From positions 62,001 through 126,000 of the forward strand of contig JAOUBJ010000001.1 in the NCBI GenBank assembly GCA_029860345.1: a DNA stretch of 64,000 nucleotides. Reading direction: 5' to 3'. Positions 17,760 to 27,767 of the stretch are shown piece after piece. The position numbers and the translations under genes were made by a program. The DNA comes from Candidatus Zixiibacteriota bacterium (GTDB lineage: Bacteria; Zixibacteria; MSB-5A5; GN15; FEB-12). Positions within the stretch are counted from its first letter, which is position 1. Each line of letters opens with the position of its first letter. Under the pieces are notes generated by a model that had not been told where the DNA came from, did not search any database, and was given only the letters and a program-made list of their open reading frames with translations.

Positions 17760-20700
17760 ATGTTCACGCTTGACAAGACAACTGAGTTGGTAAAACGAAG
17801 CATCGGAGCGCTTCTGGTCTTCATGGTTTGCACACTGCTCCTGAGTAGCATGGCTCAGGCGCAGGACAAACACACTATTCGTTTCAGCTTTCACCGGCTG
17901 GTTTTCGACCGGAATGCCGATGATTCACTCGGGTACTTGTTAATCATCGACAACTTGACGACCGAAACAAGCTACTGTGTGGCCTACGACGGCGAAGAGG
18001 TGCATGGCCTGCCAGAGCGTGAGTTGCTCAATGTTCTAAGCGTATGGACAGCGCCATCAGATGATCCCGCCGGTTATTGGAGCTTCGCCGCGAAGCAGAT
18101 CATTCCGGACTCGCGAATCGAAGTCGAGGAGTCCGACATCAATCTGTTAAACGCCATGGAGAGTCTGTCGGGTGACGAAGAGGATCAGGCAATCATGTGG
18201 TTCGAATCTCTGCTGAACAGGCTGGAAACGCAGGGGACAGGACCCATCATTGGCCAAACAGGACAGTTCAGATTCGCTGACAAGCCGGCTTTCCCTTATC
18301 TGAGTAGAAAGTCATTCCTAGATGGCTTCAGACCGGGAATGAAGCGCATGGACGTTCGATTAGATGAGAGGCCCCAACCGATCAGTCTGATGGACAGAGT
18401 TTTCGCGATGTGGCAGACGGTGGCCGGCCTGGTGCTTGGCCTGTTCGGCATCATACTCTTTCTTTTCACCTTTCTGTGGGGACCTTCGGAAGAAGAAGGC
18501 GTAGCGGCAGACTCGTCTCCAACAGACAAGACATCGGGAGCGCCGGATAGCACATCGCACAGGGAGCACCCAGCGCCGGTGGTCTCATCCCACCCAGGGG
18601 AGGCCAAGCGCCCAATTCTGGAGCGATTGCAACTAAAGATTGACCAAAGGAAAGAGGGCAAAAAACAGGAACAGAGAGCGCGGACAGAGCGCGTTGATAT
18701 GTTGGAGAACTTGCTCAGCAAATCAATCGATGCTCTCAACGAACAACACCTCCTGGCCGTTCACTATTACCAGGTCGTCAAGTCGGCAGCCGAACGAATG
18801 AATGTAAGAATCCCGTCGGAGCGGGAGGTAGATCCAAGTGCTATGATCAGGCTGTTGAACATCGAGGACCGTAGTATCGTGGCGTTCAAAAAAGGAGACA
18901 TCCTTGAACCGGTCATAAGACAAACACCGCGCCTGGTTGAAAAGGCTCCGTCTCAAGACACCGCCGAGACGAAACCGGAAGAAACTGACACTGGAGAGAG
19001 GGGTTCTGACTCCGCCGGTGGCGAGCCAGAAACCTCCAAAGAAAAGCCCGACCCCGGCGTGAGTAAAGCTCATGATGACCAGAGTGTAGCTACTGAACAA
19101 GACGACCGACATCCTGCAATTGACGAGACGGGCGCTGCGAAGGCTCCATCGGCCAACCAGATACCACCGGACGATCAGCAGACAGGTGTATCTTCGCTTG
19201 AGGCCTATGAAGAGTACCTACTCAGGGATCGCAAAGTACCGATGAGAAAGGACTTTCTGCGCAGTTTGTTCAGGTCGCTTCACCGCAACTTGTGGATGGG
19301 TCGATACCTGGAAGCCGGCATGGAAGACTATCGTCAGATCATACGCGGAGAAGAGTACAAGGAGGCCGTCGAATTGGCTGAGTCGAGGCTTCGCCAGTGT
19401 GATCATAGCGAAAGCAAGTCTTTGGTCCCGCGGATGACCAGAGTCTGGACCGATCAACCCACTGTTCCACCAGTCGGCATCCCGAGTCCGGAGAGGTTGG
19501 CCTTGATGTACCCGCTGTTCGGCGGCGTGGTCTCCGAGCGGGACTGGCTCGAAAAATCTGACCACGATTACCAGCTTAAGGAAATCGGGTATCGCCGATT
19601 CGTAGAAGCTCAATGGCCGCTCAGCGTATTTCGGAGTATCGATTTTGCCGAGTTCGGCAAGGTCCGCCAGCCTACCTGGGAAACTCTGAGCAAAATGCTG
19701 GAAGACGAGGGTTTCATTACCAGCGCCTCGCTGCTAGCCCGAGACTTGCGCCACGCCGACATCGATTTGTATTTGGACGGGCTCGACCTTCCTGAAGACG
19801 TTAAGGACACTATTCGCGTGGCATGTATAGGTGCCTTGAGCGGTCCTCGCCTGTCCGAACTGCTGGAGACCATCCTGAAAGAGTTTGCTCGGATTTGCCT
19901 GACGCTGTGCGCCGATGTCGATAAGGGACAGTTGGAGCTTCATCTGTTACCGGAGGTAGTTAGGAACCGTCTATCTCACCAGATGGCCAGCGCCAGTAGA
20001 TTGCTTTTGGCCCCACTGTTAAAGAGCCATGCGCTTTTGAGCCTGGTGTGGGGTCTGGCGGAGAGTAGTATTCCGAAACATGCAAGCCAGATACGGTGCG
20101 CCTTGCACCCCATGATGCGGCTGTCCCGAAGGGCTCAGACGCACATACGTCGCCTCATACGCTCAGTCGGGCTGGAAGTGGACAACGTGCGGCTGCTGGC
20201 CCCGGCCAAGGACGGCTACATAATTGAGAAGTATGAAAACCACGGACGCAGTGTTCTCATAGAGGACCTCAGGCGTCGGTTTGGGGATGATGCTTTCAGA
20301 AAGTTCTTCAGTCTCGCCGGTATCAAGGACGGCGACGACGAAGCTGTAGTAGATATCGCCGAATGGGAGATTCGTCGAGACGGTAAAGTGATCACCGACT
20401 GCCGAGCCAAAGTGTTTACTTTCGGATATCTTTCTCTCAAGATTGGGTCGAAGGCGGTTTCCCCCGGGACCGTATCATCCTTCGATGCGAGCGCTTTCGT
20501 TCTCGAACCGGATATCGATCTACCTGCCGGCGCTGTTGGGAAGCGCGCAGTGGCAGATTCAATCACTATTCCCCAGCCGAAGCCGCGACCTGCTCCCAAA
20601 GCGACGCCGGAACCTATCGCCGACGAAAAAATACAAATGACGATAACGGAACACGAACCGATCAGCATAGAACGTGAAAACAGGCAATTTCCAGTGGTGC

Positions 20701-20903
20701 CGGAGAGTGAACAGAAAAAACCGTTGGTCCACGACGTTAAGCCTGAACGGATATCGACACCTCATTCACCTCAACCGGACCAGCCCAGCGAGGATACTTC
20801 GCGGCGTTCACGGGATGAACAGCGTCCACCGGCGAATGAGTCGCCGGAAGATGAACCCGATTTGACCGATCAGGACGATCACGGTGAAGACCCAACGAAA
20901 TGA
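17760..20903 (+). CDS. Exported domain - TM - coiled coil - disordered scaffold protein
   Basis: About 1047 aa from ATG 17760 (an in-frame TTG at 17751 is less likely). Signal peptide ending MAQAQ, an exported domain of about 185 residues, TM at about 222-242 (VLGLFGIILFLFTFLW), a cytoplasmic coiled coil rich in K/E/R (about 280-330), an acidic low-complexity linker (about 385-480), a helical domain (about 490-900) and a Pro/Glu-rich disordered tail. No enzyme motif is seen. The architecture, exported head plus long flexible cytoplasmic arm, fits a scaffold linking envelope and cytosol in this operon. Confidence 0.8.
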   Translation: MFTLDKTTELVKRSIGALLVFMVCTLLLSSMAQAQDKHTIRFSFHRLVFDRNADDSLGYLLIIDNLTTETSYCVAYDGEEVHGLPERELLNVLSVWTAPSDDPAGYWSFAAKQIIPDSRIEVEESDINLLNAMESLSGDEEDQAIMWFESLLNRLETQGTGPIIGQTGQFRFADKPAFPYLSRKSFLDGFRPGMKRMDVRLDERPQPISLMDRVFAMWQTVAGLVLGLFGIILFLFTFLWGPSEEEGVAADSSPTDKTSGAPDSTSHREHPAPVVSSHPGEAKRPILERLQLKIDQRKEGKKQEQRARTERVDMLENLLSKSIDALNEQHLLAVHYYQVVKSAAERMNVRIPSEREVDPSAMIRLLNIEDRSIVAFKKGDILEPVIRQTPRLVEKAPSQDTAETKPEETDTGERGSDSAGGEPETSKEKPDPGVSKAHDDQSVATEQDDRHPAIDETGAAKAPSANQIPPDDQQTGVSSLEAYEEYLLRDRKVPMRKDFLRSLFRSLHRNLWMGRYLEAGMEDYRQIIRGEEYKEAVELAESRLRQCDHSESKSLVPRMTRVWTDQPTVPPVGIPSPERLALMYPLFGGVVSERDWLEKSDHDYQLKEIGYRRFVEAQWPLSVFRSIDFAEFGKVRQPTWETLSKMLEDEGFITSASLLARDLRHADIDLYLDGLDLPEDVKDTIRVACIGALSGPRLSELLETILKEFARICLTLCADVDKGQLELHLLPEVVRNRLSHQMASASRLLLAPLLKSHALLSLVWGLAESSIPKHASQIRCALHPMMRLSRRAQTHIRRLIRSVGLEVDNVRLLAPAKDGYIIEKYENHGRSVLIEDLRRRFGDDAFRKFFSLAGIKDGDDEAVVDIAEWEIRRDGKVITDCRAKVFTFGYLSLKIGSKAVSPGTVSSFDASAFVLEPDIDLPAGAVGKRAVADSITIPQPKPRPAPKATPEPIADEKIQMTITEHEPISIERENRQFPVVPESEQKKPLVHDVKPERISTPHSPQPDQPSEDTSRRSRDEQRPPANESPEDEPDLTDQDDHGEDPTK

Positions 20904-20998
20904 GCGGGAGGTTCCGTGCAACTATCATTAATCGATGCTCCGGCATATACCAATCCTGTGCGGGTGCTCGGTTTTGCAGTAAAGATGGGTAACTGATA

Positions 20999-23900
20999 AT
21001 GTCCGACTTGGGTTTCGATTTGGCGAAGGCTTTGGCCGAAGCCTTGATGGATCAGCAATACCGGCTGTTCTTGTCGATCCTGCGCAAGCATGAAACCGAT
21101 CCGGCTCTGACCGAAGAAAGAGTGTCTAAAGCACTGGAACCGGTTCTGGCCCGCGTGAAGCAAAAGAAAGGTGATTGGCAAAGCCAGGTTTATCTTTGTG
21201 CAGTGGCCGACAAGATTGCCGCAATACTCGAACCACAGTTACCCAACAAGGCCATACTTTTCGCTGCCGGAGCGGAAACCGTGCGTAAAGAGGTTCTGAG
21301 CGGATGCGATCCGGGAGAGATGCCGGTTCTTCAGGACCTGGTGTTTAGGCTGCGCAGCGCCCGCAGTCAGAAAAACCTGCTGTACTTCACGGAGTTTCTC
21401 CACGACCTGCTGCGCGAGAGGCCGGTCACTGAAACCCGATCTCACGTTTTCAAGAATCGCTTCAAGGAAATTGACGCCGAGAGTAGCTTGGTCTTCGAGG
21501 ATCTCCTCAACGGACTGCAATGGGAGCACTCGCGTCAATTGAAATACGAATTCCCGGAGTTCGTTCAGGCGCTGACCAAGGAGCAGTCGATGCGCTTGCA
21601 GGAACGCTTGACAGATTTGGAGAATGAACGGATCCTCAAGGAGTTCGCTTTGGACGAATTCGCAGAGTATTCCGGCCCCAATGATGGGATCACGGCGATT
21701 CTCCACGTAAAAGAGTCGGCAGCGCGGCTTTTCAGCGACCCCGAGTACACCACGAAAGAAACCAACAGCGAGGCCATCGGGGCTGTACAGAACCTCGATC
21801 AGTTTCTGGGGAAGAAGTTGCCCCCTTATACCTGGGATCAGCTTACGGCAAAACTGGGTCTGGATGGGTTCCTCGGTTCTATGGGCAGATGGCTGGCCTT
21901 GAAAGCGGGCTTGGCTGATTACAATGCCTTCTTGCAGGCGCGCGATCTGGTTTCAGCATGGCAGAACTGTAAGTTGGCGGAGCATTCGATGCTTCCGGAG
22001 GGAACCTTCTCACAGTTCTTGGCGAGAGCGCTGAAACGCTTCGCAGACGTATTGCTGGCAAAGGCCCGGGATCTGCTTGATAATCCCGAAAAGTGGGATA
22101 TCGAGGGAGACGCAAACGAGTGGAAAGCGGTGCAGGTCGGCCTTGATCTTGTCGAAGCCGGCCAGGAGGAAATCTGGCCTGCGTGGTGCCTGGCAAACGA
22201 GGTTCTCGAATTAGCACGCCACCAAAAGTATCCGCAGTTGAGGGCGCTGTTGATCAATAGTGATTATCAATCGTCTTTCGGTGCACATCGGACTGCGGAC
22301 TTGATCGAGACATTGAAAAAGGAGGCCCACCACGAACACACAAGGATGATGTCTGAGATTCGAGGCATCCTACACACTTTGAGTATGGGCCCCCGGGGAC
22401 CACTGGAGCAATCTGCATCCATTGATTCTCTTCGGCGGTTGATAGACTCAAAGAACGTGGTGTTCACCGGTTTTCTTGCCGGCTATGCGGACGAATTTGA
22501 AGAAGTCAACCTGTGGCAGCGGCTGGCCGCGGGGGATGACCTGGAGCACATCGAGACCGATATTGGCAGGCTGTCACCGACCAGGAGAGACCTTCTGCAG
22601 ACTACGCTCGTAGCCGCCCGCGCGGTCTTGTTTCCGGAAGCCGGTGGTAGAACAAGTGCCAGAGATTACACCTCTAATTACATCAATCTAACGGCGGTTC
22701 TTGCAAATAAACAGATCGATCCATCCAGCGCCTACAGCAACGCCCTCAGGGAATACGTCAATCAATACTGTGATCGAGTCGAACAGACGTGGAAGCAATC
22801 CGCTGCCAAAGGAGACCGTCAGGCTATTATTGAATCCTATCGGGGATTGAGCGTGACGGTTCGCTGGAGTGAGCTTAGTCAGAACCGGGATATCGTTGAC
22901 CGTCGGGAAGTCAACGCTGTACGATATCGCGAGTTCGAGAAGATTGCCATGGTTAGAGGGTTCGTAGCCCAGGGGAAGCATATCGACGCTGTGAGGTCGG
23001 CCCTTGGCGCCAGTAGCATCATCCCTGAGGAAGAGAGGCACGCCGTGTTTAACCTGGCCTTGTCGTCGGTTGATCCGGGGTTGTTATCCCAGGACGAGGT
23101 ACAAGACCTTCTGGATCTTGGGATCCGATGGGATACTGAACCGGTCCATAAGCTTGCCGACGCTTGCTTTCGATTTCCCCACAGGCCGGAGTTGTTCAAG
23201 AAGCTCGACACGTACCGTGGGTCGTTGTCGCCTGAGTATGGGCAGCTTCTGAGGTGGCATGCGTGTCTGGCCAACAAAGATGTGACGGGCCTGAGATCGC
23301 TTGCCCATGCCGGGAGTTTGTCGGAGATGTTGACTGGAGCGATTGGCCGCTACCTGGAAGTCAATTCGGGATCGGATGAAACAACGGTTCTGGTCTGGGC
23401 GCTCTTCGGTGCCAAACTGGGGCTCGTCTCAGAACCTTATTCTGTCCAGACCAGCCTGGCTGTGCGCGATAGCGACCTATCACATGCAAGGAACGATCTG
23501 GATAAACTGCCCGATTTGTTTAAGTCGTTGGCCGACAAATTTACCGCCCAAGATATTGAAACAGTGGTCGCCGATGTCAATATGGTATGCGACAGGATAT
23601 TCAAGCAGGTCGACCCTTGGCGGTCCTCCATGGAATTGTCCGATACAGACTTCCCGCTGGGTGACATTGATCAGCTCAAACGAGACCTAAAGTGGCTGCA
23701 ACCACGGTGGGAGGATATGGCCGGTATGCTGCGAGCCCAGGATTTACATGGCTGGTCGAGCGTGTTCACTGACGTGAAGTACTACACCGAAGATACTGCA
23801 CGAAAAGCCACTACGGTGATTGCGATTGAGACACGGTACTTGCTTCAGCGCATCAATAGCTACACCCGACCTCCCTCCGACCGAATTGAGTGGCTTCATA

Positions 23901-24313
23901 ATTGGCTGGACGGTGCCTATGACACTCGTATCCCCAGCGAACAAATAGACACGCTGCGTGACGATTCTCGCCAGCACCCGGACCTCTTGCAGGGACACAG
24001 CCGGGCCGATGGAGATTTGTCGGAGTTCTTGCAGCGGCTCGAATCAGCCGCAAACCGGATAGCACGGTGGAACGAATCCAATGACCATTTCGATAAGCGC
24101 CGCACAGCTTTCAGCGACTTCCTCAACAATGGCGGCGACACGCCCGCCGGACTTCGGGAATTCGTCGGTTGGTATGATGAACTGGAGAGCTTTGATAACG
24201 ATCAATCCCCCGGGGTCCTTCAAAAGTGGTTCGAGATTTGGCGAAAAGACTCCGGCAAAGGATGGAGCCCAATGCCCGATCCACTGCGGAAGGCAATTGA
24301 AGGGTCAGTGTAG
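20999..24313 (+). CDS. Large helical cytosolic protein of the cytoskeletal operon
   Basis: 1104 aa. I do not recognise a family. There is no signal peptide and no TM segment. The sequence is almost entirely amphipathic helices rich in Leu, Asp, Glu and Arg (for example LTKEQSMRLQERLTDLENER), which suggests a helical-solenoid or assembly protein. A 95-base gap with no promoter signal precedes it and a 52-base gap follows, so it is probably cotranscribed with its neighbours. As one of only two soluble giants in the operon, it may bind the cytoplasmic ATPase or GTPase domains. Confidence 0.8.
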   Translation: MSDLGFDLAKALAEALMDQQYRLFLSILRKHETDPALTEERVSKALEPVLARVKQKKGDWQSQVYLCAVADKIAAILEPQLPNKAILFAAGAETVRKEVLSGCDPGEMPVLQDLVFRLRSARSQKNLLYFTEFLHDLLRERPVTETRSHVFKNRFKEIDAESSLVFEDLLNGLQWEHSRQLKYEFPEFVQALTKEQSMRLQERLTDLENERILKEFALDEFAEYSGPNDGITAILHVKESAARLFSDPEYTTKETNSEAIGAVQNLDQFLGKKLPPYTWDQLTAKLGLDGFLGSMGRWLALKAGLADYNAFLQARDLVSAWQNCKLAEHSMLPEGTFSQFLARALKRFADVLLAKARDLLDNPEKWDIEGDANEWKAVQVGLDLVEAGQEEIWPAWCLANEVLELARHQKYPQLRALLINSDYQSSFGAHRTADLIETLKKEAHHEHTRMMSEIRGILHTLSMGPRGPLEQSASIDSLRRLIDSKNVVFTGFLAGYADEFEEVNLWQRLAAGDDLEHIETDIGRLSPTRRDLLQTTLVAARAVLFPEAGGRTSARDYTSNYINLTAVLANKQIDPSSAYSNALREYVNQYCDRVEQTWKQSAAKGDRQAIIESYRGLSVTVRWSELSQNRDIVDRREVNAVRYREFEKIAMVRGFVAQGKHIDAVRSALGASSIIPEEERHAVFNLALSSVDPGLLSQDEVQDLLDLGIRWDTEPVHKLADACFRFPHRPELFKKLDTYRGSLSPEYGQLLRWHACLANKDVTGLRSLAHAGSLSEMLTGAIGRYLEVNSGSDETTVLVWALFGAKLGLVSEPYSVQTSLAVRDSDLSHARNDLDKLPDLFKSLADKFTAQDIETVVADVNMVCDRIFKQVDPWRSSMELSDTDFPLGDIDQLKRDLKWLQPRWEDMAGMLRAQDLHGWSSVFTDVKYYTEDTARKATTVIAIETRYLLQRINSYTRPPSDRIEWLHNWLDGAYDTRIPSEQIDTLRDDSRQHPDLLQGHSRADGDLSEFLQRLESAANRIARWNESNDHFDKRRTAFSDFLNNGGDTPAGLREFVGWYDELESFDNDQSPGVLQKWFEIWRKDSGKGWSPMPDPLRKAIEGSV

Positions 24314-24365
24314 AAGATAGAGCAATCAAAGAGTCATGAATTCTGAATCACGTGGAGATTAGAGC

Positions 24366-25256
24366 TTGAACCATCGAATCAGACGACTATTCGTGTTGAT
24401 TTCGCTCATTACCTTCATCGGATGGGCCTTGTTCATATTTATGGGCTGGCACTCATATCTCGTGTCGGCCCCTGAGGCGCCGTCGCGGGTGAGTGAGAGC
24501 TACAGCGGACCGGTTCTGCACTGGGAGGCGACCGCCGGCGATCCGGACAATTGTCCCCCGGTCTTTCCAGAACTGGAAGAGGCCATACTTGAGAAAGTAA
24601 ACGAGAGGCGTGACCGAAACCGACTGGGACGACTTGAGTTCGATTCTCTGTTGTCGGCCGCGGCCAGATGTGAAGCCACCATCATGTTGTCTGAGGGAAT
24701 AAGAGGCTTCACTTCCCCCGACGGCAGCCACCTGGACGAACGGATATCCACCTGGGCGACCGATCGAATCGGGATCAGTCGTGGCTTGCAGATGCCGATT
24801 CCACATCTCAGCGCAAGTATCCTCTCCGACGCCGAAGATATCGTGCGCGGCTGGCACAATCCGGGAAAGCAACAGGCCCTTCTGGCTGACCCGGGATATG
24901 ACCTGGCCGGAGTGGGCGTCGCCCGCGGTGGCGACTCGGCTGTCGTCGTGCTCATACTATATGCAGACTTGATCAGGTTGGACGAACACCTGCCGTTGCG
25001 CCTGGCTGGAGATTCGACTCTTTCCGTGAACGGCGAATACACCAATAACACTACGGAAGGCGAGATCAAGGTTACTCTGGAGAAACAGGGACGCGGTTTC
25101 TTCACCAGATATGACCATGAACCGATGCCATTAGAAGTCAATCGAGTCGGTAACAGATTACAGATGGAACTGTCATTCGACGGCAAAGGACTCTACCTGC
25201 TTCGCGGTGAGGCCGGCGACCGCCTGCTTGACACTCATCCCATAGAGGTATACTAG
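24366..25256 (+). CDS. Membrane-anchored CAP/SCP-domain protein
   Basis: 296 aa, TTG start at 24366 preceded by GGAGA at suitable spacing. One N-terminal TM (LFVLISLITFIGWALFIFMG) anchors an exported CAP domain (about 60-205): ILEKVNERRDRNRLGRLEFD corresponds to the conserved first helix, SPDGSHLDERI holds a His at the site of the CAP cavity, and GWHNPGKQQALLADPGYDLA with GVGVARG matches the conserved tail. A short beta domain ends the protein. Bacterial CAP proteins act at the cell surface but have no common enzymatic function. It sits inside the vWA/cytoskeletal operon, 11 bases before the next gene. Confidence 0.8.
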   Translation: MNHRIRRLFVLISLITFIGWALFIFMGWHSYLVSAPEAPSRVSESYSGPVLHWEATAGDPDNCPPVFPELEEAILEKVNERRDRNRLGRLEFDSLLSAAARCEATIMLSEGIRGFTSPDGSHLDERISTWATDRIGISRGLQMPIPHLSASILSDAEDIVRGWHNPGKQQALLADPGYDLAGVGVARGGDSAVVVLILYADLIRLDEHLPLRLAGDSTLSVNGEYTNNTTEGEIKVTLEKQGRGFFTRYDHEPMPLEVNRVGNRLQMELSFDGKGLYLLRGEAGDRLLDTHPIEVY

Positions 25257-25267
25257 TCATAGAATTT

Positions 25268-27697
25268 ATGCGAACCCTTGCCATCCGACCCACAATAGTC
25301 TCCTGCGCCCTTGTCGGTCTGCTGACGTTGATGCGCGCGGACCTGGCCGCCCAGACGCCGCCAATCACGACCCAGACGGGGGCTGACATTATTTTTGTCA
25401 TCGACCAATCCGGCAGTATGAGTGGCTGCACGGTACATCCGAAGTCCAACGACCCGCATGGACTTCGTGTCGATGCGTTCAATGAGCTACTGGGGCGGCT
25501 TCACGGTGGCGCCTACCGGAGCCTTATCACGGGAAATCCGGAATCGTTTCGCGTGTCGGTGATCGAATTCGGAGACTCGGCTCGCATAGGCCTCGACTGG
25601 TTCTTGATAGAAGCGGACTCTCTTATGTCGGAAGCCGACCACTCGGATGATCTGGAGAAAAGGATTAAAGGCATCCTTTCGAGCGAAACAAACCTGGGCA
25701 ACACTCATCACATCGATGCTCTTGAGACTTGCAGAAGTCAGTTTGACAAAATACTATGGGGACGTGACGGGACGCAAAACCGAACGCTGGCCCTGTTGTT
25801 CCTGACTGATGGTCAGTCCTACTCTTCCTTGCCGCAGTACTTCACCAACGGCACCTTCAGTACCGCCCGCTACCTGCGCGATCTTCGTTCCGAACTGTCG
25901 GACATAACGGATACGCTCACGGCCGGACGCAGCATCCCTCTTGATTTCGTGGTGGTGGGCTTGGCCGACTCAGCACAGGGCAGCAACAAGTGGGAACAGA
26001 GCGCCGATACCTGGCGCCGGTACTCCGACGAGGTCCACACTGTATTCGATCCCAGTGAGTTTCCGGCGACATTGGATAGCCTGGCCGCCCGACTGATTTC
26101 ATCACCCGCGAGTAACGTCAGGGATAGCATGGAGGTCCCTTGCTATACAGCCAAGGTCCGTCTCAGAGTTCGTTATAGCACTACCATGCCACAGTTTGTG
26201 TTGAAGGACCCTGACGGCAACCGCGTGTCACTGGATGCAATCCGTGTGGAAGAGAGTTCGCACCGAGAAGTATTCGATATTGTCAGACCGATGGCCGGTG
26301 TCTGGAAACTGGAAGGCAACAAGAACTCCTACCAGGTCTTGTCGGAACTCTACTATCAAAAGGTCACGCCGTTGGTGCCGTCGCTACAAAACCCCGAGGT
26401 GCCGAACCGACCGGTAACTTTCCGCTGGCAGGTGCGATCACTTGATGATTCACTCTTCCAGCCGCATCCCGGATGCAATATACACGCTTTCACACAAGTC
26501 GAAGACACCGCCGGTAATGTGGATAAGGTCGACATGAGGTACGTAGCGGCCGATCCGGGCGTCTTCGAAGGTGTGGCCGACTGGCAGCCACCGGGTTCCG
26601 GTGAATACCAGGTTCAACTGTTCGGACTTACGCCCATGAGTACCGGGCCTGACACCGTGATTTTCAAGTCAGCGGTGGTACCCATGATTATCTCCGACAA
26701 ACAGCCGCTGGCCGGCGAAGTGGTATCTCCCTCCAACGTCAAGCGGTCGATGGGTCGAGCCAAGGCTCCACTCACGATCAGGCTGAAGTCACTTGACTCC
26801 GGGCGACCGGCTCCTCCTCTGGACTCGGTTACCACCGACGCCGATAATCTGATATTCTACGAAGTCCTTTCCTCCGACGGACTTACTCGTCAGCCGCGAA
26901 CCGCCCTGAGAGGCGTGAGTGCCTCCCAACCGGGAGAGTTCACCGGTGATATCGATTTCGATTATGAAGAAACACCCAGTGATTGGTTCGGCATCACGAT
27001 GCTTGAGCGCGACAGCGTGATCGTTCGCTTTGACGTCGACCGTGGCCGCTTGAATCCTCAGTTCGGCATTTACGGTTTCGGTGACGATCCGTTTGACGGC
27101 TACGAACATTCGGTAGTCTGCCGGCGGAGTTTACTTAGCGGCGGCACCATCGCCCTCGTTCTCTTGTACTTGCTGGCAAACGTAATGATGTTGGTGTTCG
27201 ATTTCGCATGGTGGGGTCTGATGCTGGCCTGGGATTTCGTGTGCGGCCTCAAAAGACTCCGCCTCTACTACCAGAAAGACTACACCGACAGTAAGTTGTT
27301 TCGGACCATTGGTGGAATGCATCGGTATAACTTCGGAGAGGTCCGTTGGTCTGTCGTCGATAAAGTATTTGCCCTCCGGAGCCTCATTCTGCGATTCATA
27401 ATACGCACCAAGAATCTCCCGTTCCCTCAACTCCAGGCCACGACCACAGGACCTGAGTTGGAGGGGCTGACTTTGTGGCGGAGGCCTTTCAGCCAGACGG
27501 CTAACGTGCGACTTTTCCCAAAACCGGCAGTAATAGCACCGGCCGACGAAACACGCAGCGCCGACACGGTCAAACGAGAGAAAAAACGAGCCTCCGAAAA
27601 GGAGAAGCGCAGCCGAGCCAATGTCTATCAACTCGATGATCAGCGAGCGACCAAACTGCCCGGAGACTTGGGCCGATTGGGCTTGGACAAGAGATAG
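25268..27697 (+). CDS. Exported vWA protein with C-terminal membrane hairpin
   Basis: 809 aa. Signal peptide (SCALVGLLTLMRADLAAQ). The vWA domain (about 38-280) has an intact MIDAS: DQSGSM (residue about 46), the downstream Thr region (LGNTHHIDAL) and LTDGQ. Two or three beta-sandwich domains follow (about 290-600). Two closely spaced TM segments at about 625-656 and a basic cytoplasmic tail of about 150 residues end the protein. The metal-dependent ligand site should face outside the inner membrane. It is the only vWA protein of the operon with no NTPase domain attached, so it may be the shared ligand or adhesion subunit. Confidence 0.85.
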   Translation: MRTLAIRPTIVSCALVGLLTLMRADLAAQTPPITTQTGADIIFVIDQSGSMSGCTVHPKSNDPHGLRVDAFNELLGRLHGGAYRSLITGNPESFRVSVIEFGDSARIGLDWFLIEADSLMSEADHSDDLEKRIKGILSSETNLGNTHHIDALETCRSQFDKILWGRDGTQNRTLALLFLTDGQSYSSLPQYFTNGTFSTARYLRDLRSELSDITDTLTAGRSIPLDFVVVGLADSAQGSNKWEQSADTWRRYSDEVHTVFDPSEFPATLDSLAARLISSPASNVRDSMEVPCYTAKVRLRVRYSTTMPQFVLKDPDGNRVSLDAIRVEESSHREVFDIVRPMAGVWKLEGNKNSYQVLSELYYQKVTPLVPSLQNPEVPNRPVTFRWQVRSLDDSLFQPHPGCNIHAFTQVEDTAGNVDKVDMRYVAADPGVFEGVADWQPPGSGEYQVQLFGLTPMSTGPDTVIFKSAVVPMIISDKQPLAGEVVSPSNVKRSMGRAKAPLTIRLKSLDSGRPAPPLDSVTTDADNLIFYEVLSSDGLTRQPRTALRGVSASQPGEFTGDIDFDYEETPSDWFGITMLERDSVIVRFDVDRGRLNPQFGIYGFGDDPFDGYEHSVVCRRSLLSGGTIALVLLYLLANVMMLVFDFAWWGLMLAWDFVCGLKRLRLYYQKDYTDSKLFRTIGGMHRYNFGEVRWSVVDKVFALRSLILRFIIRTKNLPFPQLQATTTGPELEGLTLWRRPFSQTANVRLFPKPAVIAPADETRSADTVKREKKRASEKEKRSRANVYQLDDQRATKLPGDLGRLGLDKR

Positions 27698-27767
27698 CAG
27701 GTTATAAAATCGAAGCTAAGAATACACAGGCCAAGACAATAATAGATACTAATAGAGGAGATATGCC

